A DNA stretch of 64,000 bases from Clostridia bacterium (lineage in GTDB: Bacteria; Bacillota; Clostridia; TANB77; RGIG9151): positions 1 to 64,000 of the forward strand of contig JAGBIO010000006.1 in assembly GCA_017934955.1 (NCBI GenBank), in the 5' to 3' direction. The position numbers were made by a program, and so were the translations under genes. This document shows, in pieces, positions 49,155 through 58,784 of this stretch; the stretch's first letter is position 1, and each line of letters begins with the position of its first letter. The notes beneath the pieces are model-generated. The model was not told where the DNA came from and searched no databases. It saw only the letters and a program-made list of their open reading frames with translations.

Positions 49155-50273
49155 ATGATGAATTTCTGGAAGATTGTAAAAAGCAGGGAATTCAGAATTG
49201 TTGTTTTAATTCTTGTAATTGTTGCGATTGGCACAATTGCGTTGGCGAGTGCCGCATATTCAACGGATCCGAATTATTCTACGATTAAAAAGCAGGGTGT
49301 GGCTTTTGTACTTGGAATGATTGGTATGATTATTGCGGCGAGTATTGATTATGAGATGTATTCGAAGTATTGGTATTTGTTTTATGTGCCTTGTTTGATT
49401 TTATTGGTTTTGGTATTGTTCACAGAACCGATTAATCATGCACGAAGCTGGTTTCGTTTTTTTGATGGTAAAATTGCTTTTCAGCCTTCTGAGATTGCAA
49501 AGATTGTGCTGATTATTACGACAGCGCATTTTTTAGTAAAGATGAAGCGGACGAGTATGAGTTCTAAGAATAGGGCGATACAGATTTTATTGGTTGGTTT
49601 GTTAATCGGTGTGCCGGTTTTCCTGATTTTATTGCAGCCGGATTTCGGTACCGGAATGGTGTTTGTGGCGGCAGTATTGGCAATGTTGTTTGTTTGGGGT
49701 ATTGATTATAAACTTATTAAGTATGGTATTTTAGGAACTTTGATTTTGGCTCCGGTTACTTATTTTTTCTTTTTGAAACCGGGACAGAAGCAGAGAATTT
49801 TGGTGTTTTTGAATCCGAATTTGGATCCTACCGGTTCGGGATATCATGTGTTGCAGTCGAAGTTGGCGGTTGGCGCGGGACAGCTTGGCGGAATGGGATT
49901 GTATAACGGAACGCAGACGCAGATGGATTATTTGTTTGCGAAAACGACGGATTTTATTTTTGCATCGATTGCAGAAGAAATGGGTTTTATTGTGGCGACG
50001 CTTTTGATTGTGTTGCTTCTTGCGTTGGTGATTCATTTTTACGGGGTTGCAAAGGATGCGAGAGATGAAGAGGGAAGATTGATTGCGATTGGAATCGGGA
50101 CGATGTTTGCATTTCATATTTTTATCAATGTGGGTATGACGATGGGATTGGCGCCAATTACCGGTATTCCGCTTCCATTTGTGAGTTCCGGGGGAAGTTC
50201 GATGCTGACGAATATGATTGCGGCGGGAATTGTTTTGGGAATTTCCTTTCGCAAGACAGGATTGCGATTTTGA
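49155..50273 (+). CDS. rodA: SEDS peptidoglycan glycosyltransferase RodA
   Basis: 372-residue ten-helix SEDS-family polymerase that builds side-wall peptidoglycan. Signatures: HARSWFRFFDGKIAFQPSEIAKI (in parts, about 96-117), GIDYKLIKYG, and the C-terminal GMTMGLAPITGIPLPFVSSGGSSMLTNM (in parts), typical of RodA/FtsW/SpoVE. Location after minDE in Firmicutes favours RodA. ATG 49155 (or 49158) after AAGGGGGAAA. Confidence 0.92.
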   Translation: MMNFWKIVKSREFRIVVLILVIVAIGTIALASAAYSTDPNYSTIKKQGVAFVLGMIGMIIAASIDYEMYSKYWYLFYVPCLILLVLVLFTEPINHARSWFRFFDGKIAFQPSEIAKIVLIITTAHFLVKMKRTSMSSKNRAIQILLVGLLIGVPVFLILLQPDFGTGMVFVAAVLAMLFVWGIDYKLIKYGILGTLILAPVTYFFFLKPGQKQRILVFLNPNLDPTGSGYHVLQSKLAVGAGQLGGMGLYNGTQTQMDYLFAKTTDFIFASIAEEMGFIVATLLIVLLLALVIHFYGVAKDARDEEGRLIAIGIGTMFAFHIFINVGMTMGLAPITGIPLPFVSSGGSSMLTNMIAAGIVLGISFRKTGLRF

Positions 50274-50279
50274 GGAGGA

Positions 50280-50404
50280 AATGGACAGCATGAATGCTGT
50301 CCGTACAGTAAGGGAGAGGCGGAAATGGATGATGGACACAATAAATTGTGTCCGTACGGTAGGAAAGAGGAAGGAATGGACAGCATGAATGCTGTCCGTA
50401 CGGT
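50280..50404. repeat. Three family-A repeats
   Basis: Hairpins at about 50282-50306 (GACAGCA), 50333-50357 (GACACAA) and 50378-50402 (GACAGCA), all with right tag CCGTAC. Confidence 0.9.
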
Positions 50405-50455
50405 AAGAGAAGAGGACGGTTACTGATTTATACCTAAGAAAAGGAGCGGAGTTGG

Positions 50456-50938
50456 ATGGAGAATTTTTGTGAGATTGAGAGAAAGTTTTTGGTGAAATCG
50501 GAGGCAATTCCTTATGATATCTCAACGTTACCGAAGTTGGAGATTACGCAGGGATATTTGACGAGGGATCCGGCGATTCGGGTTCGTTCGACGGGAGATA
50601 ATCGATTTTATATGACTTTTAAGGGGAAAACGGAGGATTCTCTTATTCGGAGAGAAGTGGAGTTACCGATTTCGAAAAATGCGTATGAGACTTTAATGAA
50701 GCAAACGGCGCTTAAGAAGATAAAGAAGAATCGTTATTTGGTGTACGAGAATGGAAGGAAGCTTGAAATTGACATTTTTGAGGATAACTTAAAGGGTTTG
50801 GCTTTTTTGGAAGTGGAGTTTAAGAGTTCGAAAGAGGCGGAAGAATTTCGGGTGCCTGCGTGGGTGGAAAAAGAAGTGACCGGAGACGTACGGTATACAA
50901 ACAGTCATTTAGCATTTTTCCCGATGATTCATGCTTAG
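50456..50938 (+). CDS. CYTH-domain triphosphate-binding protein
   Basis: A 160-residue member of the CYTH (CyaB/thiamine triphosphatase) superfamily, tunnel enzymes that hydrolyse inorganic triphosphate or bind nucleotide triphosphates. The ExExK signature is EIERK at residues 6-10; further basic and acidic tunnel residues are in AIRVRSTGDNRFYMTFKGK (in parts), LIRREVEL, KKNRYLV, LEIDIFE and FLEVEF. ATG 50456 with AGGAGCGGAG upstream. Substrate unknown. Confidence 0.9.
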   Translation: MENFCEIERKFLVKSEAIPYDISTLPKLEITQGYLTRDPAIRVRSTGDNRFYMTFKGKTEDSLIRREVELPISKNAYETLMKQTALKKIKKNRYLVYENGRKLEIDIFEDNLKGLAFLEVEFKSSKEAEEFRVPAWVEKEVTGDVRYTNSHLAFFPMIHA

Positions 50939-50961
50939 AAGGGATGGACGGTAGAGGAGAA

Positions 50962-50988
50962 GTGGACAGCATGAATGTTGTCCGTACG
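50962..50988. repeat. Single family-A repeat
   Basis: GACAGCATGAATGTTGTCC with one G-U-compatible arm change, right tag CCGTACG. Confidence 0.85.
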
Positions 50989-51055
50989 GAGGCAAGATTG
51001 TGGCAGGATGAAATACGATTTTTTAGAAATGAATAAAAAATAGGAGACGACGCAA

Positions 51056-54000
51056 GTGGGAGAGATCAAGACATTAAAGGATATTTTTAAGGGAATGGAT
51101 TTAAATACGTTTGGGGATTGGGAAGCGCTTAGTGTAGAACTTTCGAAGAGAGAAAAAAAAGTTCGAATTTCGGCGAAATGTAATGAAGTTCCGGATTTTA
51201 AGGTTCTCGGTGAGACGGAAAAGGCGATTTCGGCAAAATTTAATTTGGAGGATACCTATATTTTTCCGAATTATGCGGGGCCGTGTTTGAGTGATGATGA
51301 GATTTTAGGAAAAACAGAGGATATTTTATTTCGAACTTTTAAGTTTTATCCGGGATTATGCGGGATTTTAAAGGATTCTGTGTTTGAGATGAAGGAGAAT
51401 GGTATTTTTGTGAAGTTGAAAAATACCGGAAGCGATATTTTAAAGGTAAGAGGGGCGGATAAATTCTTAGAAAGAATTATTCGGGAAAGTTACGGAAAAG
51501 CGGGAAAGGTTGTTTTTCTTGATCGTGCGGATAGCGGAGAACATTCTGTTCCGAGTCAAGAGGAGGATTATCAGTATTTTGAACCGCCGGCAGTGACGGC
51601 GGAAATTCAGCAGGCGTTGAGTCAGTCGAAAAAAGCGGAGGAGAAGACGGTAACCGTTGAGATTCCGGAGGATAGTGCGATTATCTTGGGGAGAAAGAAG
51701 TTTACCGATGAGATTATACCGATGACGGCGGTTACCGTGGATTCCGATAAAGTGGCGATTGAGGGAAATGTGTTTGCGGTGGATTCGAGAGAGATAAGAA
51801 GCGGTAAGATTTTGGTGATGTTTGATATGACGGATTTGTCTTATTCGCTTTCGGTGAAGTTTTTTGTGGAGAAACCGAAGTTTGAGTATATTTCGGAGAA
51901 GTTGAAACCGGGTATTTGGGTTCGTGTTGCGGGTACGGCGCAGTATGATAAGTTTACGCAGGAAGTGAGTATTTTCGCGACGGGGATTTATCAGGTGGAA
52001 CATCGTGAAAGAATGGATACGGCGGAGGAAAAAAGGACGGAGTTACATTTACATACGCAAATGAGTACGATGGATGGTGTTTCTTCTCCGGCTTCTTTAA
52101 TTAAGCGTGCGGCGTCTTGGGGACATTCAGCGATTGCGATTACTGACCATGGTGTGTTACAGGGGTATCCGGAGGCTTTTGCGGCGGGTAAGAAGCATGG
52201 AATCAAGATTATTTATGGTGTGGAAGGGTATTTATTGGATGATACCGGTGTGACGATTACGAATGAAAATATTAAGAATTACAAGACGACGCATATTATC
52301 TTATTGGTGAAGAATTATGTGGGATTAAAGAATTTGTATCGTTTGGTTTCGGAGTCGCATCTTAATTATTTTTATAAAAAGCCTCGTATGTTAAAGAGTT
52401 TGATTGCGAAGTATCGGGAAGGTCTTATTATCAGCTCGGCTTGTGAGGCGGGAGATTTGTACCGTGCGATCGTGGGACATGAACCGGAGGAGAGAATTGA
52501 GGAGATTGCGTCTTTTTATGATTATTTGGAGATTCAGCCGGTAGGAAATAATGCGTATATGATTCCGGCGAAAATGGCGAAGGATGAAGATGAAATCCGA
52601 GAATTTAACAAGAAAGTGGTGGCTTTGGGCGAGAAGCTAAATAAACCGGTTGTGGCGACGGGGGACGTTCATTTCTTGGATCCGGTGGATGAGGTATATC
52701 GCCGGATTTTGATGGCGGGACAAGGCTTTACAGATGCGGATCATCAGGCACCGTTATATTTGAAAACAACGACAGAGATGTTGGAGGAGTTTTCGTATTT
52801 AGGTCCGGAGAAGGCGTATGAAGTGGTAATTAAGAATCCGCGGGATATTGCGGATTCTGTTGAACCGGATATGGAGCCGATTCCGCAAAAGACTTATCCG
52901 CCGAGCATTGAGGGTGCGGAAGAGGAGATTCAGGAACGTTCTTGGAAGCGGGCGAAAGAGCTGTATGGTGAGCCTTTACCGGATATTGTGAAACAGCGTT
53001 TGGAGAAGGAGTTAAATTCGATTGTGAAGAACGGATTTTCCGTGATGTATATTATTGCGCAGAAATTAGTGTCGAAGTCGTTAAGTGACGGTTACTTGGT
53101 TGGTTCAAGAGGTTCGGTTGGTTCGTCGTTTGTGGCGACGATGTCGGGAATTACCGAGGTAAATCCGCTTCCGGCGCATTATCTGTGTAAGAAGTGCAAG
53201 TATTCGGAGTTTGTGGGAATTTCAGATACTTGCGGATGTGACTTGCCGCCGAAGAATTGTCCGAATTGCGGGGCGCCGTTAAGCGGGGAAGGATATGATA
53301 TTCCGTTTGAGACTTTCTTAGGTTTCGATGGAGATAAGGAACCGGATATTGACTTGAATTTTTCGGGTGAGTATCAGCCGGTGGTTCATAAATATACCGA
53401 GGAATTATTCGGTGTCGGTCATGTGTTCCGTGCGGGAACGATAGCGACGATTGCGGATAAGACGGCGTATGGATTTGTGAAAAAGTATATGGAAGCGAAG
53501 GGTACAAATGCAAACAATGCAGAAATCAACCGTCTTGTAAACGGCGTTGCGGGAGTAAAGCGGACAACAGGTCAGCATCCGGGCGGGGTTATTATTGTAC
53601 CGCGTGAGAAAGAGGTTTATGATTTTTGCCCGATTCAGCGTCCGGCGGATGATACGGATACCGATATTATTACGACGCATTTTGATTATCATTTTATTCA
53701 TGGTACGTTATTAAAGTTAGATATTTTAGGACATGATGATCCGACGGTTATTCGTATGTTGGAGGATTTGACGGGAATTGATGCGAAGACGATTCCGATT
53801 GGGGATCCGGATACGATGGAGATTTTTCATAGTACAAAGACGCTTGGAATTACGCCGGAGAGTATTCACTGTGATATCGGAACGTTTGCGATTCCGGAGT
53901 TTGGTACGCGATTTGTGCGTCAGATGTTGATTGATACGAAGCCGAATACCTTTTCGGAGTTGATTCGAATCAGCGGACTTTCGCATGGCACCGATGTGTG

Positions 54001-54766
54001 GTTGAATAACGCGCAGGATTTGATTAAGGCGGGTACGGCGACGTTGAAGGAGACAATTTGTACTCGTGATGATATTATGTTGTATTTATTGGATAAGGGA
54101 TTACCTCCGAAGTCGGCGTTTAAGATTATGGAGGCGGTTCGTAAAGGAAAGGGTTTGACGCCGGAAAATGAGGAGTTAATGCGGGAACATAATGTGCCGG
54201 ATTGGTATATTGAGTCTTGTAAGAAGATTAAGTATATGTTCCCGAAGGCGCATGCGGCGGCGTACGTTATGATGGCATTCCGAATTGCGTATTTTAAAGT
54301 GCATTATCCGAAGGCTTTTTATACGACGTATTTTTCGGTTCGTGCGGATGATTTTGACGTGGATTTGATGGCGAATGGAAAAGAAACTGTGGAGAAGGCG
54401 ATTAAGGAGTATGAGGCGAAGGGAAATAACGCTACGGCGAAAGAGAAGAACGTACTTGCTATTTTGGAAATTTGCAATGAGATGTATGCGAGAGGATTAA
54501 AATTTTTGCCGATTGATTTGTATGAGTCGGATGCGGTGAAGTTTAAGATGAAGGAAGATGGAATTTTGATGCCGATTAATGCTTTGAGCGGACTTGGTGA
54601 TGTGGCTGCGAAGAGCATTGTAGAGGCGAGAAAAGATGGCGAGTTTTCGACGATTGAGGATTTAAAGGTTCGTGCGAAGATTGGAAAGAGTGTGGTGGAT
54701 ATGTTGGCGGGAACCGGTTGCTTGGATGGAATTCCGGAGAGTAATCAAATGTCGTTGTTTGGTTAG
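51056..54766 (+). CDS. polC: PolC-type DNA polymerase III alpha subunit lacking the exonuclease domain
   Basis: Main replicative polymerase. At 1236 residues it is about 200 shorter than typical PolC (about 1440). Order seen: N-terminal domains and OB-like region (about 190-320), PHP domain (about 327-560), zinc-binding CKKCKYSEF...CGC...CPNCG near residue 710-745, catalytic palm with PDIDLNFSGEYQ, HhH and C-terminal part to DQ-like SNQMSLF. The DEDD 3'-5' exonuclease normally inserted within PHP is absent: GVEGYLLDDTGVTITNENIK runs straight into YKTTHIILLVKNYVGLKNLYRL. All nine PHP metal ligands of proofreading DnaE1 enzymes are present (H331, H333, D340, H365, E390, H413, C463, D537, H539). 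GTG start with TAGGAG upstream. Confidence 0.95.
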   Translation: MGEIKTLKDIFKGMDLNTFGDWEALSVELSKREKKVRISAKCNEVPDFKVLGETEKAISAKFNLEDTYIFPNYAGPCLSDDEILGKTEDILFRTFKFYPGLCGILKDSVFEMKENGIFVKLKNTGSDILKVRGADKFLERIIRESYGKAGKVVFLDRADSGEHSVPSQEEDYQYFEPPAVTAEIQQALSQSKKAEEKTVTVEIPEDSAIILGRKKFTDEIIPMTAVTVDSDKVAIEGNVFAVDSREIRSGKILVMFDMTDLSYSLSVKFFVEKPKFEYISEKLKPGIWVRVAGTAQYDKFTQEVSIFATGIYQVEHRERMDTAEEKRTELHLHTQMSTMDGVSSPASLIKRAASWGHSAIAITDHGVLQGYPEAFAAGKKHGIKIIYGVEGYLLDDTGVTITNENIKNYKTTHIILLVKNYVGLKNLYRLVSESHLNYFYKKPRMLKSLIAKYREGLIISSACEAGDLYRAIVGHEPEERIEEIASFYDYLEIQPVGNNAYMIPAKMAKDEDEIREFNKKVVALGEKLNKPVVATGDVHFLDPVDEVYRRILMAGQGFTDADHQAPLYLKTTTEMLEEFSYLGPEKAYEVVIKNPRDIADSVEPDMEPIPQKTYPPSIEGAEEEIQERSWKRAKELYGEPLPDIVKQRLEKELNSIVKNGFSVMYIIAQKLVSKSLSDGYLVGSRGSVGSSFVATMSGITEVNPLPAHYLCKKCKYSEFVGISDTCGCDLPPKNCPNCGAPLSGEGYDIPFETFLGFDGDKEPDIDLNFSGEYQPVVHKYTEELFGVGHVFRAGTIATIADKTAYGFVKKYMEAKGTNANNAEINRLVNGVAGVKRTTGQHPGGVIIVPREKEVYDFCPIQRPADDTDTDIITTHFDYHFIHGTLLKLDILGHDDPTVIRMLEDLTGIDAKTIPIGDPDTMEIFHSTKTLGITPESIHCDIGTFAIPEFGTRFVRQMLIDTKPNTFSELIRISGLSHGTDVWLNNAQDLIKAGTATLKETICTRDDIMLYLLDKGLPPKSAFKIMEAVRKGKGLTPENEELMREHNVPDWYIESCKKIKYMFPKAHAAAYVMMAFRIAYFKVHYPKAFYTTYFSVRADDFDVDLMANGKETVEKAIKEYEAKGNNATAKEKNVLAILEICNEMYARGLKFLPIDLYESDAVKFKMKEDGILMPINALSGLGDVAAKSIVEARKDGEFSTIEDLKVRAKIGKSVVDMLAGTGCLDGIPESNQMSLFG

Positions 54767-54844
54767 AAGTATATTTTTCATGGGGGACGTTTCCATTTTG
54801 GAAAAAGTCCTTCTTTTTTTGATCTAATTGTCGAGAACGGCGTC

Positions 54845-55004
54845 GTTACAGTTTAGACTATAATCTTCATATAATGATGTACAAACATTGTAGGGACACA
54901 ATTTATTGTGTCCGCGGAATAGGCAGACGGTAGAATTAGGACACAATAAATTGTGTCCCTACAGTGTTTGTGCCGTTTCTATAAATTTGAGCCTGAACTG
55001 TAAC
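54845..55004. mobile_element. MITE-like composite (160 bp)
   Basis: Ends GTTACAGTTTAGACT (54845) and GCCTGAACTGTAAC (to 55004). Inside, two GACACAA hairpins face each other (about 54890-54913, 54938-54962), flanked by ACAAACATTGTAGG and CCTACAGTGTTTGTGCC. The 422-bp gap also contains the element at 55031. Confidence 0.8.
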
Positions 55005-55030
55005 AGAATAACGGGAAAGGAAGAAAGGCA

Positions 55031-55090
55031 GGACGTACATTGCATTCGCTACGCTCATGGTGTTGCGTCTGCGAATTGTGTCCGTACGAT
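55031..55090. repeat. Family-A remnant interrupted by element X
   Basis: CAGGAC...GTGTCCGTACG flanks enclose about 40 bp (CATTGCATTCGCTACGCTCA, then TGGTGTTGCGTCTGCG), which is related in inverse orientation to the insert at about 60503-60540. Confidence 0.55.
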
Positions 55091-55188
55091 GATTGTACTA
55101 TCATAGAAAAATATAGTTTAAATAAAGCTTTATAATTGCTTTTCCTTGGATTTTAGGGTAAACTATAACTAATTTGGAGGGAAGAAAT

Positions 55189-56028
55189 ATGGATAAATTG
55201 ATAAAAGAGTTTGCGTTTGACGGACAAGTCCGGTTGATTGGGATTTTGTCGACGGAGATTGTGAGTAGGGCTTTGGAGATTCATCAGTTATCGCCGGTGG
55301 CGACGGCGGCGTTGGGGCGTTTTTTGACAGCCGGGGCGATGATGGGGAGCATGATGAAGAATGAGGAAGATCGGTTGACTCTGATGATGAAGGGAGACGG
55401 GCCTCTTGGGAATATGGTGGTTTGTGCGAATAGTAAGGGGATTGTGAAGGGATATGCGGAAAATCCGGCTGTGGATTTGCCGCTGAATTCGGTTGGTAAA
55501 TTGGACGTTGGTGGTGCGGTTGGTAAGAATGGTTTTATGACGGTGATTAAGGATATTGGGTTAAAGGAGCCGGTTTCAGGTAGTGTAGAGATTGTGAGCG
55601 GAGAAGTTGGAGATGAGATTGCGACGTATTTTGTGACGTCAGAGCAGATTCCGACGGCGGTTGCGGTTGGTGTTTTGGTGCAAAAGGACGGTACGGTTGG
55701 CGCGGCAGGAGGTTATTTAATCCAGATTATGCCGGGAACAGATTCGGCGATTATTGATATGATTGAGGATAGAATCCGGCATATGAATTCTTTGAGTACG
55801 TTATTGAAGGATGGATTTTCAATTGAGGAAATATTAAGGGCTGTTTCGGGAGATGATAATGTTGTTGTACTGGAGGAATTGCATCCGGAGTTTTTGTGTG
55901 ATTGCAGTCGGGAGAGAATGGGGAGGGCGTTGATGTCGATTCCGGAGGAGGAACGTGAGAAGATGAAGCAGGAAGATGGTTTTATTGAGATTAAGTGCAG
56001 TTTTTGTCATAAGACGGAACGCTGGTAG
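55189..56028 (+). CDS. hslO: Redox-regulated chaperone Hsp33
   Basis: 279-residue cytosolic holdase activated by oxidation of four zinc-bound cysteines. The cysteines are present near the C-terminus in the usual CxC...CxxC spacing: CDCSRERMG and CSFCHK (residues about 234-270). N-terminal domain with LTLMMKGDGPLGNMVV. ATG 55189 with GGAGGGAAG upstream; five in-frame codons before it lack a site. Followed 13 bp later by flgN. Confidence 0.95.
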   Translation: MDKLIKEFAFDGQVRLIGILSTEIVSRALEIHQLSPVATAALGRFLTAGAMMGSMMKNEEDRLTLMMKGDGPLGNMVVCANSKGIVKGYAENPAVDLPLNSVGKLDVGGAVGKNGFMTVIKDIGLKEPVSGSVEIVSGEVGDEIATYFVTSEQIPTAVAVGVLVQKDGTVGAAGGYLIQIMPGTDSAIIDMIEDRIRHMNSLSTLLKDGFSIEEILRAVSGDDNVVVLEELHPEFLCDCSRERMGRALMSIPEEEREKMKQEDGFIEIKCSFCHKTERW

Positions 56029-56041
56029 AGGAGGAATCTTT

Positions 56042-56524
56042 GTGAGACGAATGATTGAAATTTTGAAGAAAGAGTTTGAAATTTATCAAGAAATGCTTAA
56101 GATTTCGGAGGAGAAAACCGATATTATTGTGAAAGATAAGGTCGATGAATTGGAAGAGATGACGCGTAAGGAAGAGGAGTTTGTGAGACAGTTTATCGAG
56201 CTTGAGAAGGAAAGAGTGCAAATTGTGAAGAATTTTGCGGCGGAGCATGGCTTGGGAGAGAAGATTATTAAGATTCCTGAACTTTGCGAGTATTTTCCGG
56301 AGGAAAAAGCGGAGTTGATGGGACTTCGGAAGGAGATTTTAGGTATTGTGAAAAAAGTGAAGGCGAAGACGGAATTGAATGAAAAATTGCTGAAGAATTC
56401 TTTGGAATATATTAATTTTTCTGTGGGATTGGCGACGGGAACATCGGCGAGCAACGGAATTTACGGACAGTCGGGAAGCACGGGAAAGGGAGAGGCGAAA
56501 AAGTTTTTTGATATAAAATTATAG
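56042..56524 (+). CDS. flgN: Flagellar export chaperone FlgN
   Basis: A 160-residue all-helical, Glu/Lys-rich protein that escorts the hook-filament junction proteins FlgK and FlgL, whose genes follow. It has the family pattern LKKEFEIYQEMLKISEEKTDIIVKDKVDELEEMTRKEEEFV (in parts). I use GTG 56042, with GGAGG 7 bp upstream; ATG 56051 is too far from the site. The Ser/Gly tail (GQSGSTGKGEAKK) may be flexible. Confidence 0.85.
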   Translation: MRRMIEILKKEFEIYQEMLKISEEKTDIIVKDKVDELEEMTRKEEEFVRQFIELEKERVQIVKNFAAEHGLGEKIIKIPELCEYFPEEKAELMGLRKEILGIVKKVKAKTELNEKLLKNSLEYINFSVGLATGTSASNGIYGQSGSTGKGEAKKFFDIKL

Positions 56525-56547
56525 GAACAACAGGAAAAGGGCAGAGG

Positions 56548-56702
56548 ATAGGACACAATAAATTGTGTCCGTACAGATTGGAATAGATGTTACAATTTAG
56601 ACTCCAATTTATAGAGAAGGCACAAACACTGTAGGGACAGCATTTATGCTGTCCACAAAAAAAGGCAGAAAGGTAGGACAGCATGAATGCTGTCCGTACG
56701 GA
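56548..56702. repeat. Partial MITE and three family-A repeats upstream of flgK
   Basis: GACACAA hairpin at 56551-56575; left outer end GTTACAATTTAGACT at 56589-56603; composite pair GGCACAAACACTGTAGG... at 56632-56655 and 56677-56700. The right outer end is missing. Confidence 0.85.
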
Positions 56703-56765
56703 AGGAAATAGAAAGACGTATATAATAACTTGAAAAAAGGACGATGGAAAAAGGGGTTGTAGAAA

Positions 56766-58757
56766 ATGCTTGAATTTAGTAGAGCGGTTAGTGCATTGCG
56801 TGTAAGTGAACAGAATTTATTTGTGACGGGAAATAACTTGTCTAATGTGAATACTGAGGGGTACAAGAGACAGCAGTTGGTGCAGCGTGAGTTCCCTTCT
56901 ATTGACATGGGAAATTATACGGTTGGTTTGGGTGTGGATGCCGATACGGTTCGTCAGATAAAGTCGGAAATGTTGGAGAGAAATTATCGGAATGAATTGG
57001 CTTCTTTTGGCGAATATGAGATTGAGGAAAAGATTTATACCGATTTACAGACGTTGGTGGGCGATCCAAGTGTTGAGGTTGTTCAGGGTGCGCTGAGTGA
57101 GTTTTTTACGGCTGCAAATGATATTACTAAAAATTATTCGAATGCGATTTCTCGAAACTATTTAAGAGAGAATGCAGTGGCGTTTTTGTCGGAGTTGAAT
57201 AATATTGAAGAACAGTTGACGAAGATGCAAACGGAGTTAAATAATGACATTAAGGAAACAGTGAAGACAATTAATGATTATGCGGAAAAAATTGCGGATT
57301 TGAATGTACAGATTACAAGATATGAAGCGGGCGGTACGAAGGCTAATAACTTGCGAGATGCGCGTGATTTGGCGATTGAAGAATTATCGAAGCTTGTGGA
57401 GATTGAGGTTGAGGATTTTACAAATACTTCTGTGAATATTCGTTGCGGAAACGGATTTTTGGTAATTAACGGTGAGTCTTCGAAATTGACGACGATTCAG
57501 AATGTGAATGAGAGCGTATTCTGCTATCCGGCTTGGGAAAAGACCGGCGTTCAACTACAGGTTAAGTCAGGTGAATTAAAAGGTTTGTTGGATATGCGTG
57601 GCGGAAGTGTTACCGGTAATTTGCTTCATTCTTCTAACGGTAGCCCGAAAGAAAAGGCGGATATTGTGATTAGCATTGATCCGAACTTATCGCAGGAAAA
57701 GATTGATATGATGAAAAACAGCATTGATACGATGATTGCGACACTGGATAATCAATCTGCCAATTATCAGTTTTATTTGAGTAACGGGACGGCTGTGACG
57801 GCAGATGAATTGAAGGATTACATAGCGAACTTGACAGCGGGTGCGGGCGATTATGACGTGCTTGGCAGTACGGATGACTTGGCGGCGATTCAATATCGAA
57901 ATGATAGTGCAAAGTATTTGTTTGCGTTTACCGAGAGTGAGCTGAATGCGACGCCGGAAGAGGTAAAAGCGGCTGTTGGTGATTTTAATAAATTGGATAT
58001 GCGTACCATCATTGTGACGACGGAGGATGATGTGGTAAGAAATAGTTGGAAAAAGCTTGCGGAGGGTACGGAAGGAAGTATTTACATCATTGATGACTTG
58101 GCTACCGAAGAGGGCGCAGAGAAAATGGCGTTAACATTATCTCGTGATTTTAATTCTCGTTTGGATGAGACGGGGAATGAGGATGGAATTCCGAATGTGC
58201 GTTCCGGTTTGAATGCGATTGTGAATGCAATGGCGAAGGAAATTAATGCAATTTTCCGAAAGGGAACAAACGCTTACGGTCAAAAGAACGGGGATATTGA
58301 CCCGGATACCGGTGAAACGATTTGTTTGGATTTGTTTGTGAAGGAGAATGAAAATCTTCCTTTGCAGATGGGAAATATTAAGGTGAATCCGCTTTTTGCC
58401 GATGTAAATAATATGCCGCTTTCTTTGAGCGGAGATGAGGGAGATACGAAAATCGGTGAAATGTTGGTTGCTTTAAGAGATGAAAATGTGTTTAGTTGCG
58501 GGGATGAGTTTTCTTCGATTGAGGAACAGTATGCGAATTTTATTTTGACGCTTGGGGAACGTGCGAATAAAGCAATTACGGGTTATGAAAGTCAGGAAAC
58601 CATTGTGAATAATGCGAATGAGAGAAGACTTGCGGTTAGCGGTGTTTCGATGGATGAAGAGTTAAGTAATATGTTGAAATTTCAGTATGCTTATACCGGG
58701 GCTTCAAAATTGATTAATGTCATTAGTGAAATGTTAGAGACGATAGTGAATTTATAG
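56766..58757 (+). CDS. flgK: Hook-associated protein 1, long paralogue (FlgK1)
   Basis: 663-residue FlgK. N-terminal rod-type signature ALRVSEQNLFVTGNNLSNVNTEGYKRQ (in parts) and C-terminal LSNMLKFQYAYTGASKLINVISEMLETIVNL (in parts) are both intact; these coiled-coil termini build the axial structure. It contains an extra domain of roughly 130 residues (about 295-430: DIVISIDPNLSQEKIDMM ... SWKKLAEG) compared with the second copy. It is 28 bp upstream of a second flgK, an unusual duplication. ATG 56766 is behind AAAAGGGGTTG. Confidence 0.88.
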   Translation: MLEFSRAVSALRVSEQNLFVTGNNLSNVNTEGYKRQQLVQREFPSIDMGNYTVGLGVDADTVRQIKSEMLERNYRNELASFGEYEIEEKIYTDLQTLVGDPSVEVVQGALSEFFTAANDITKNYSNAISRNYLRENAVAFLSELNNIEEQLTKMQTELNNDIKETVKTINDYAEKIADLNVQITRYEAGGTKANNLRDARDLAIEELSKLVEIEVEDFTNTSVNIRCGNGFLVINGESSKLTTIQNVNESVFCYPAWEKTGVQLQVKSGELKGLLDMRGGSVTGNLLHSSNGSPKEKADIVISIDPNLSQEKIDMMKNSIDTMIATLDNQSANYQFYLSNGTAVTADELKDYIANLTAGAGDYDVLGSTDDLAAIQYRNDSAKYLFAFTESELNATPEEVKAAVGDFNKLDMRTIIVTTEDDVVRNSWKKLAEGTEGSIYIIDDLATEEGAEKMALTLSRDFNSRLDETGNEDGIPNVRSGLNAIVNAMAKEINAIFRKGTNAYGQKNGDIDPDTGETICLDLFVKENENLPLQMGNIKVNPLFADVNNMPLSLSGDEGDTKIGEMLVALRDENVFSCGDEFSSIEEQYANFILTLGERANKAITGYESQETIVNNANERRLAVSGVSMDEELSNMLKFQYAYTGASKLINVISEMLETIVNL

Positions 58758-58784
58758 GTCGTATAAAAGAAGGGCGTGAGTGAT

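Noticed and set aside
53151-53986. Several minus-strand open frames inside polC
   Set aside because: They overlap strongly conserved PolC catalytic sequence and have no ribosome binding sites.
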